In this document: positions 1-5,800 of the stretch, piece after piece
Position numbering within the stretch: position 1 is the stretch's first letter
How the letters are laid out: each line of letters starts with the position of its first letter
Source: JAUVHV01 sp964523875
Lineage (GTDB): Bacteria; Omnitrophota; Gorgyraeia; JABMRG01
Direction: 5' to 3'
Length of the DNA stretch: 6,619 bases
Assembly (NCBI GenBank): GCA_964523875.1
Contig: CAZGAS010000059.1
Location: 1 to 6,619 of the forward strand
Translations under genes and position numbers: made by a program
Notes under the pieces: model-generated
Seen by the model: the letters and a program-made list of their open reading frames with translations, nothing else
Database searches by the model: none
What the model was told of the DNA's origin: nothing

Positions 1-362
1 AATTTATTCATAGCTGCCATGGATATATTCATTGATTCCGCTATTTTCGGATCTGACATAGCCTTTTCTGCTTTTTTCATTACAAGCCCAAGTTCTTCCT
101 GGCTCATGTTCTTATACGCCTGTATGTTTTTCTGCGCTTTCCTTCTCCCTGCTTCAGTGACTTTTTGTAATACTCCAATATTATTTTTAATATAGTTTTC
201 TGACTGAACCACACAGGCTTTTGGATTGTCTGTGTTTCTTTCTATGACCTCTGTCAGTCCGTTATAAAAATCAAACATGGGATTATCACTTGCCCAAGAA
301 AATGGTAATAAAACATTAATAAAAATAAGGCCAACTATCAAACCTACAGCTAATCTGCGCAT
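1..362 (-). CDS. Small secreted helical protein, N-terminal 120 codons (3' end outside window)
   Basis: I do not recognise a named family. The visible part starts MRRLAVGLIVGLIF and has a clear signal peptide: two arginines, a hydrophobic run over residues 4-21, and a likely cleavage after Ala24 (SWA/SD). The mature part is charged and mostly predicted helical, with a 'FYNGLTEVIERN' segment around residues 32-43, one cysteine (Cys50) after 'NTDNPKA', and a Lys/Glu-rich amphipathic helix from about 64 to 102. This looks like a small periplasmic or extracytoplasmic helical protein. The ATG at 362-360 is chosen because AAGGAG (minus strand, 376-371) sits 8 bases upstream and the signal peptide begins there; Met29 would remove the signal. 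The frame is open to the window edge, so total length is unknown. It is separated from the upstream hydrolase gene by 405 bases and a terminator-like hairpin, so it is probably transcribed on its own. No function is proposed. Confidence 0.85.
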   Translation of the reverse strand, partial: MRRLAVGLIVGLIFINVLLPFSWASDNPMFDFYNGLTEVIERNTDNPKACVVQSENYIKNNIGVLQKVTEAGRRKAQKNIQAYKNMSQEELGLVMKKAEKAMSDPKIAESMNISMAAMNK

Positions 363-370
363 AGTTCAAT

Positions 371-376
371 CTCCTT
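371..376 (-). promoter_or_regulatory. Strong Shine-Dalgarno site of the small secreted protein gene
   Basis: The minus strand reads AAGGAG followed by an 8-base spacer and ATG. It is the best ribosome binding site in the window and fixes the start at 362. It also shows that the organism uses canonical anti-Shine-Dalgarno initiation, which makes the weak sites of the other two genes notable. Confidence 0.85.
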
Positions 377-465
377 TCTTAAAGCTTCTTTCATTGAATT
401 TAAGCTATTGTGTTCTTCGATCTTCCAAGTAAAAACTGCCGGGCTAGCCCTGCTTAGTCGCTTAT

Positions 466-490
466 AATTATGGGGACACGATACTTAATT
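466..490. repeat. AATT-bounded palindrome-ended element (copy 1)
   Basis: The element starts AATTA and ends TAATT (466-470 and 486-490), so its ends are 5-base inverted repeats, with a 15-base core TGGGGACACGATACT. A 26-base element of the same build (AATTG...CAATT, core rich in GTGAC/ACAGTG) lies at 2782-2807 in the other spacer. From memory, GGGGACACGATACTTAATT-type sequences recur in many bacterial genomes near REP-associated Y1 (IS200-like) transposases. That association is recollection, not something shown here, and no transposase lies in the window. Confidence 0.45.
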
Positions 491-501
491 ATGTATATAA
501 C

Positions 502-530
502 GGGGGCGGCCCTAAAGGGGGCACCCTAAG
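502..530. repeat. Imperfect tandem repeat, two units of about 14 bases
   Basis: On the plus strand GGGGGC-GGCCCTAA (502-515) is followed after one A by GGGGGC-ACCCTAAG (517-530). On the minus strand this reads as two consecutive TTAGGG...GCCCCC units. It is a GC-rich island in AT-rich surroundings and could fold on either strand. Its role is unknown; it may be part of a dispersed intergenic repeat. Confidence 0.5.
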
Positions 531-550
531 CACGAATTTTAGTGAATTTT
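531..550. repeat. Tandem 10-base repeat
   Basis: CACGAATTTT (531-540) is followed directly by AGTGAATTTT (541-550), matching at 7 of 10 positions. It abuts the G-rich tandem repeat. A short duplication of this size can arise by chance or by polymerase slippage, so I give it little weight by itself. Confidence 0.35.
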
Positions 551-590
551 ACATCTTTTTTAATAGATCTGACCTTCTCTCTTCCCTTTT

Positions 591-627
591 AAATAAAAAA
601 GTAGCTTCGCTGTTTAACGAAATTACT
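591..627 (-). terminator. Probable Rho-independent terminator downstream of the hydrolase gene
   Basis: Read on the minus strand, the arm AGTAATTTCG (627-618) pairs with CGAAGCTACT (609-600) around the 8-base loop TTAAACAG, with one A-C mismatch and one G-T wobble in ten pairs. The stem is followed by TTTTTTATTT (600-591). It lies about 140 bases past the hydrolase stop codon and would end that transcript before the small secreted protein gene. The stem is not very GC-rich and its distance from the gene is long, so efficiency is uncertain. The hairpin also lies inside a short ORF (549-671), which argues against that ORF being translated. Confidence 0.5.
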
Positions 628-767
628 AGTGTTGTTTTTAGATCTCCTTCAGGGCATGCTTCCTCGGACATTTCGTCCTCGGTCGCGTCCTAAAAGGTTT
701 TCGCCAACGGTTTACATTTCCCTTGAGGTAAAATATTAGCGATATTAATACCTAGATCCTTCGTTGT

Positions 768-2645
768 TTATCTACGCGCCTCAAGCCAATTATAAAGAGG
801 TAAAAAGACCAGGTTCTGTGACTGCTCTCCCACCAAGATATCCAGGTGACCAAAGCCATCTAATAGTATATAAGTTTTGTCCGTATTTTTAATCAGGGTC
901 GGTCCCAGTGCCTTCCATGCAAATTCCATGCCAACGGCAGTTGTCCATTCCGATGAGGCAAATACAACGATAGGTATGTTTATTCTCCCTAGATTGTAGA
1001 GATAATCAGAGCCTACGCCCAAAGGCGTATCCCCACCCCAGTTTCCGGTATAGGCGTCTTCAGAATACTCTACCAATGGCCAATACGCTATAGCTGCCTC
1101 TGTTGCAAAGGCCACCTGCATCTCGACCGTAGAATATCCATTCTCGACATTGCAGTACTGTTTATTTCCCCACACATTCTGAAACTGATCGGCAAGATAG
1201 TCATTCACAGTGGCAAAGCCTTCAAAAGGCCCATATGCAGGCCCCATTGAGGGATCTTCATATATACCGATGGCTTCATCGAAGAGGCTGCCGAATTGTG
1301 GAAGGCAGTTATCGTAATAGTTGGTAGGGCTTGGAATAAGGTTTGCCCATTGCGTAAAGACAGCCCTATCTGCGGCTGTATTGCCTTTTGCAAGGGCACT
1401 ATATATCTCGTTTATATCCATGGTGTTGTTTTCAGCAGGTACACCGTCCATCTCCCATGGTGAGCCATCCATTACGATCATTCCTGATAGGTCTTGTTCC
1501 CATTCCTGTGCAGCATACGTGTAGACATACTTTGCGCCGGAGCTATGGCCTGCAAGAAATACCTTATTTACATCGGAGACCTGTTTTGCATATGCGATAG
1601 CATCCTTTATATCTGCTAGGTACATCACTGTGTTCCATTTAGCCATAAATGAGAGTTCTGTCTCTGAGCCGGGTACATAACTGGTCCTGTAGTCTAAGCT
1701 GTATATAGTATATCCCTTGTTTGCAAGGTATATCCTGAAATCATACTTTTCAAGGTACTCGCCATCATTGTTTGCATATAGCCTGGCGCTTGTGTATGAA
1801 GGCGGCAGGTAGAAGACCACGCCTTTTGGGTCTGTGCTGCTGTTTGCAACCAGCCTTCGCAGTCCTATCCTATCATAGGTTCCATAGGGTGGCTTCTCGA
1901 CCTCCCAATAAGTCTCCGTAAGGTTGTTTATGGATGTCGTTGCCTTGAGCTGCCATCCCCCATTGTTTACCAGGCTGGCATTGAGATTGGTATTTACTCC
2001 TTCCTTGTCAGGTTCATTATCTGTTGTGATCGGAGCATAGTCCTGTTTAAACGGTTCCGCATCTCTCTGGCCTGCTTCAGCCGAAGCAGTTGAAGGGGGT
2101 TTTGGAGCAACGGTAGCCGGGCTTGAATCGTCGCTGGTGCCTGTAGGATTTTCTGAAGAAGCAGCGATTGTTATATCATCAGTCAACGGGGCGCTAGCAG
2201 TTATTGAGGTTTCTTGTTCGTAGCCTTTTTCCACAATCGCCTTGGAGCCTTTTATGCCGATGAGATTGAATCTATCGTCATCTTTATATGGTTCTTTTTT
2301 AGTATACCAGTATTCTATTGAGTTTAATTCAACGGCTCCAGCAAATTCAACTTCTTCATTGGAACTATCCACAATGAGTTTTGTCCTGTCGGCGCTATCG
2401 TCGTCCTCGAGCAGGACCGAATCGCTGCTAAATCCTATCACCGTGAATCTGTTATTTACATGGTCGCCTTCTTGGTATAATACCTCAGCGCCTGTATCGG
2501 GACTCCTTATGATGGCATACTGTTTCGGTGGTTCTATACCCACTGTTCCTATTAGCCGCCTACCCTCCTCCGCGCTTAGGCTATTTATGGAAAGGGTGCA
2601 TGATAATATGAGCATGGCTGTCGTTAATATATATATACGCTTCAT
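768..2645 (-). CDS. Secreted alpha/beta hydrolase (esterase/lipase fold) with an N-terminal GspC/PilP-like domain
   Basis: 625 residues. A signal peptide covers residues 1-25 (KR, hydrophobic core 4-19, cleavage after SLSA/EE); Cys16 in ILSC is a weak lipobox alternative. Residues 29-81 (RLIGTVGIEPPKQYAIIRSP ... GDHVNNRFTVIGFSSDSVLLED) resemble the small beta domain of GspC/PilP, and residues 125-139 (RFNLIGIKGSKAIVE) echo 66-80. Residues 143-220 form an S/T/A/P/E/D-rich linker. The hydrolase domain runs from about 245 to 625: strand VVFYLPP (276-282), nucleophile elbow G366-H-S368-S-G370, strand MIVMD (389-393), strand IPIVVFAS (557-564) and catalytic histidine His600 in GHLD. The charge-relay acid is not obvious: no Asp follows the IPIVVFAS strand, so Glu566 or Asp393 are candidates. 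Cys447 and Cys498 could form a disulphide. It probably hydrolyses an ester or similar bond outside the cytoplasm; the substrate is unknown. Only a weak AAAGG lies before the ATG. The gene looks more GC-rich than the upstream one. Confidence 0.9.
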   Translation of the reverse strand: MKRIYILTTAMLILSCTLSINSLSAEEGRRLIGTVGIEPPKQYAIIRSPDTGAEVLYQEGDHVNNRFTVIGFSSDSVLLEDDDSADRTKLIVDSSNEEVEFAGAVELNSIEYWYTKKEPYKDDDRFNLIGIKGSKAIVEKGYEQETSITASAPLTDDITIAASSENPTGTSDDSSPATVAPKPPSTASAEAGQRDAEPFKQDYAPITTDNEPDKEGVNTNLNASLVNNGGWQLKATTSINNLTETYWEVEKPPYGTYDRIGLRRLVANSSTDPKGVVFYLPPSYTSARLYANNDGEYLEKYDFRIYLANKGYTIYSLDYRTSYVPGSETELSFMAKWNTVMYLADIKDAIAYAKQVSDVNKVFLAGHSSGAKYVYTYAAQEWEQDLSGMIVMDGSPWEMDGVPAENNTMDINEIYSALAKGNTAADRAVFTQWANLIPSPTNYYDNCLPQFGSLFDEAIGIYEDPSMGPAYGPFEGFATVNDYLADQFQNVWGNKQYCNVENGYSTVEMQVAFATEAAIAYWPLVEYSEDAYTGNWGGDTPLGVGSDYLYNLGRINIPIVVFASSEWTTAVGMEFAWKALGPTLIKNTDKTYILLDGFGHLDILVGEQSQNLVFLPLYNWLEARR

Positions 2646-2688
2646 TTTATGGCCTTTGTAGTTTTATTTTACGTCCTGCGAAATAGGT

Positions 2689-2716
2689 ATTCAAGCAAAA
2701 TCATCTTAAGGGTCAA
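2689..2716 (-). promoter_or_regulatory. Candidate sigma-70-type promoter of the hydrolase gene
   Basis: On the minus strand TTGACC (2716-2711) resembles a -35 box and TTGAAT (2694-2689) a -10 box, with 16 bases between. Transcription would begin near 2682, giving a leader of about 37 bases. The -35 box is good (5 of 6 to TTGACA), the -10 box is weak (4 of 6 to TATAAT). Its position just after the preceding terminator supports it. The spacer is too short to hold a typical riboswitch between this start site and the ATG. Confidence 0.35.
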
Positions 2717-2732
2717 TTTTTTATCTATATGC

Positions 2733-2760
2733 AAAAATAAAAATCAGGCCGAAAAGGCCT
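2733..2760 (-). terminator. Rho-independent terminator of the 1237-residue protein gene
   Basis: On the minus strand AGGCC, loop TTTTC and GGCCT form a five-pair GC-rich stem (2760-2746), followed after GA by TTTTTATTTTT (2743-2733). It lies about 78 bases past the stop codon at 2838. The compact stem with a long T-tract is the clearest terminator in the window. Confidence 0.7.
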
Positions 2761-2766
2761 CAAGAA

Positions 2767-2796
2767 ACACTGTCGTGCTTAAATTGGTGACAGTGT
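2767..2796. repeat. Inverted repeat ACACTGTC / GACAGTGT
   Basis: ACACTGTC (2767-2774) and GACAGTGT (2789-2796) are perfect 8-base inverted repeats around a 14-base loop. The right arm lies inside the AATT-bounded element at 2782-2807. It lacks a T-tract on either strand, so it is not a terminator by itself. It could be an RNA 3'-end stabilising hairpin, a protein site, or part of a dispersed palindromic element. Confidence 0.55.
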
Positions 2797-2807
2797 GGTG
2801 CTCAATT
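2782..2807. repeat. AATT-bounded palindrome-ended element (copy 2)
   Basis: The segment begins AATTG and ends CAATT (2782-2786 and 2803-2807), with the 16-base core GTGACAGTGTGGTGCT. It has the same build and nearly the same length as the element at 466-490, which sits in the next spacer, though the cores differ beyond a shared G-rich start and GACA. The pair may be divergent members of one short repeat family. The basis is the visible shared layout only. Confidence 0.4.
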
Positions 2808-2837
2808 CTCATAACGTCTTAATATTTATTTCGTAAA

Positions 2838-5800
2838 TTACGCGCTGGAGGTGATTGCTGTGTATGCATTTTTTTTCTTCAATATATTTTTAACATGTAA
2901 GGCAGGTGGAATTGTTGCTGTCAAATGTTTTGGTAATGATGGTGCCGGAACAGTAGCAGAAACCTTATTACGTTTCTTTACTGCAGAAACAGGGATATAA
3001 CCATTGTTAAGAAATATTTTTCTATAGGTGGTTATCAAAAACCAATATTTCATTTTATCAGATTTTTTATTAGCAATATCTCCGGCAGTAATTTTTTCTT
3101 TTTTCTCTTTGCCTGCTAAGGTATCTTTTAATTGCCAGATATATGGAGGGTAGCGTCTTATTTTATTCTCTGCCGCGGAAGACCAGGTGCCTGTATTGCC
3201 ATAAAACATGGACAAAAAATGTTTCAAAAGAGCGTTTATTGGCCCCTCTCCTATATCTACTGGAATATGAGTATGGCCAAAGAAAATTGTTAAATCCGTC
3301 TTGGGTAATCCCCTTTCACTTATATACCACCCGAGCGTCCTGCCTAAAGCTAATGCTCGTTCAGCGTATTTTTTTGTTTTTTGATGAAGAATTTTTTTAG
3401 GGAATATCTTACTTGTGAAGCTTACCAGTTTATCCAATATCTTATTCAGATCATATTCGGCATCCTTCCAGCCTGCTCGTTCCAATTGGCCGACGACCCA
3501 GCTGATAGTCCGGCCTATTCTGGCCTGATAATTAAAGGGGTCTGGAATGTGTCCGTGTTCAAAATAAAGTCTCCTGTATTCATCCAGATAGTGACTGAGT
3601 ATCTCTATTCTTTTCTCCCCTCCTGTTACATCTTGATCGCTGTTTACTTGTTTTCCTCCTAAATCACTCTTGACTATCTCATTCAGATTCTGTAGCCTAT
3701 CTTTGATCAAACTAGAGAGATGCCACATGGCCTCTATTTCACCAAAGGCCTTAGCGATTTTTAAGATGTTCTCATCTATATAAAAAGTCTTTTCCTCTAA
3801 AACAATGGTTTTACTTGAAAACCCTTTACTTAAAATAACATTATAACCTTGAAGCGCACGCTTTATGCGTGGATATTTTATTAATTGATGAAGGGCGTTA
3901 TTTTTAGAGGTTTTTTTAACTATATTAGCTTTTGCTGTTTTTAATGTTTCCTTATGATGCTTATCAATGACACCTTGTAAGATATCTTCATCATGATTAC
4001 CGCTAACATAGATTATGCGACGTACCTTGCGAAGCTTACTAAATAGGAAAGAATAACTACGTTTGATATTACCGTATTTTGCCTGCCAAAGTTCCAGAAA
4101 ATCACCATTTATCAATACAAGAGAACGGCGGGCAATTGCCTCATCCAGTATCTTGACCAACTCTTTCTCTTTTTTAGTACCAAAATTGTCTTCTTTACCT
4201 TTTTCAGCTATATGGGTGTCAGAAAAAATAACGATATCACGAAATCCCTCAATAAAATCCAATATATCTTGTTTGGCTCTTTTGTCTTCACGTTCGCTTT
4301 CAATAGCTATTGTGTCTTGGTTAAAATGTATAAAGATATGACCGAGTTTATTAAGAGATCTATAACGGTGCCATATCAGCTCTTGAATCAATTCCTCGGC
4401 TTCACTTTGTTTTATAGCGCCATAAATGACGCCATATTTATCCGGGTCTTCTGTTTTGACTGAGGCAAAAGAGTACGGGTCTTTTTTATTAGCAATCTTA
4501 TGTTCTAAAATTTTATTTTTAAAAAATGCTACTTTCGCTACAAGGGCTAAATTTTTTATTTTTGCAGCAGATTCTTCCCCCAGTTCCTTCATATGCTCTT
4601 TGGATGTGTCCAAAATATTTTTGGCACTTTGACTTAATGCTTTATCCGAACAAAGTCCTTTATCTACATATACCTTGACAGTTTCGTTTTCTAAAACAAA
4701 TAATAAGTTATGCCTTATAGACGTTTTCCATAGCAATCCGGAAAGAGTGAATTCTCTGGCAAACTCTCTTACCAGATAAGGGTTACCCCCTATTATTCCA
4801 ATATGAGTGGCTGGGTCAAGACCTACTTGCTGGATATGTAAAACCTGGGACTCCTTCTTTTTCTCTTGCCAGTTGCGGGCAAGAACAGATTTTAGTTCGG
4901 ATTTTTCACTATAATAAAAAGTCAGCGGTAAACTCTTTCTATGGGATAGAGTTGCTTCTTTTGATAAAACCCTGTCTAGTTTTTTTAATCTTTTACCTAA
5001 ATTATTAATTATATCATCTGGCCCCTTTACTAAAACACCAGGAATTCCTAAAGCTATTTTTGGTGGTTTTATATCGCTATTTAGATTGTTTCCTATAGAA
5101 ACGACTTTGCTTGGGTCATCGATATTCATTTTTGTTAAAACTTCGCTAAAAGCCATAGGATTTGGTTTAAAGAAAGTAAGTTCGTTACTGGTAAATACCT
5201 TTTCAAAAATTCCCTCTTTTAAACCAAGTTTATCCAAAACCTGATTTGTTTGCAGCCTGTTATTATTTGTGAGAACGGCTAATCTGTAGCCTTGAGATTT
5301 TAAATCTTTCAATATTTTTATTAATTTGGGTTTTTTATGGAATTCAAACTTATTTATATCTATGTGCTCAATCGCGTTTTCCTGTATTTCCTTGAAGGAT
5401 ACATTAAAAAATTCAGCTGTTAAATCCCAGTTACCTAATTCTGTCCTTTTTTCACTTAATTGCTGATTTGATATACCCTTGCTTTCTAATAAATCAAAAA
5501 AGTATTGCCAGTAAGCCTTGTCATATTCCGGGCAATCATATAGGGTTCCATCTAAGTCAAAGATGAGCAGTCCCTTAAAATTGGAAATACCTTTTTGGGG
5601 GACTGTTTTTGTTTTAGACGCGTCTATTCCAAGAAGATCGAGTGCTATTGGGTTATGAGTTGTATCAGAAAGTACTTTAAGATTTCCCGCAGAAGAGGAT
5701 TTGGAAGTAAAAGCTATGTCCCTAAGTTTGCAAACTAGCTCTAATGTACTTTTTAAATAGCCCGCACCAAGTTGAAAGTCAACATTTCTAATCACTTTGT

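Larger units (their letters stand above)
363..767. other. 405-base repeat-rich intergenic region
   Basis: This spacer separates the hydrolase gene from the small secreted protein gene. It holds the ribosome binding site at 371-376, a perfect 10-base palindrome GGGCTAGCCC (441-450), an AATT-bounded element (466-490), an imperfect tandem G-rich repeat (502-530), a tandem 10-base repeat (531-550), a terminator-like hairpin (591-627), and a segment at 661-682 with TCCTCGG twice (661-667 and 676-682) around a small GGAC/GTCC hairpin. A 40-codon ORF on the minus strand (549-671) is discussed as a finding. No convincing -35/-10 pair was found for the downstream gene. The density of short repeats suggests a site that accumulates dispersed elements or the remains of one. 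Confidence 0.6.
2646..2837. other. 192-base spacer between the two large genes
   Basis: In minus-strand order the spacer holds the 3' untranslated end of the 1237-residue protein gene, an AATT-bounded element (2782-2807) overlapping an 8-base-pair hairpin (2767-2796), a Rho-independent terminator (2733-2760), then a candidate promoter for the hydrolase gene (2689-2716). The order of terminator then promoter indicates that the two genes are transcribed separately. Confidence 0.6.

Noticed and set aside
390..480. Possible c-di-GMP or other riboswitch upstream of the small secreted protein gene, suggested by the AGGGCTAGCCCGGCAG stretch
   Set aside because: No conserved aptamer core beyond the short palindrome could be matched, and no multi-stem fold was evident.
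502..530. Possible short CRISPR-like array
   Set aside because: The two G-rich units are only 14 bases and directly adjacent, with no spacers between them.
651..690. Possible hammerhead ribozyme, because GACGAAA appears near a small GGAC/GTCC hairpin
   Set aside because: The conserved CUGANGA core is absent on both strands and the stems are too short.
1205..1600. Short open frames inside the hydrolase gene in other frames
   Set aside because: They lie wholly within the strongly supported 768-2645 gene, show no family motifs or ribosome sites, and look like random translations.
2597..2603. Lipoprotein signal (Cys16) in the hydrolase
   Set aside because: ILSC has Leu at the second lipobox position, which fits poorly, and a good type I cleavage site follows at residues 22-25; kept only as a weak alternative.
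2242..2661. 139-residue plus-strand frame antisense to the 5' part of the hydrolase gene
   Set aside because: It is a shadow frame rich in Ser and Leu with no recognisable motif; the minus-strand frame has a signal peptide and domain motifs.
3143..4632. Several 68-93 residue plus-strand frames across the large fusion gene
   Set aside because: They overlap the metallophosphoesterase and middle regions, whose motifs are clear on the minus strand, and have no supported start sites.
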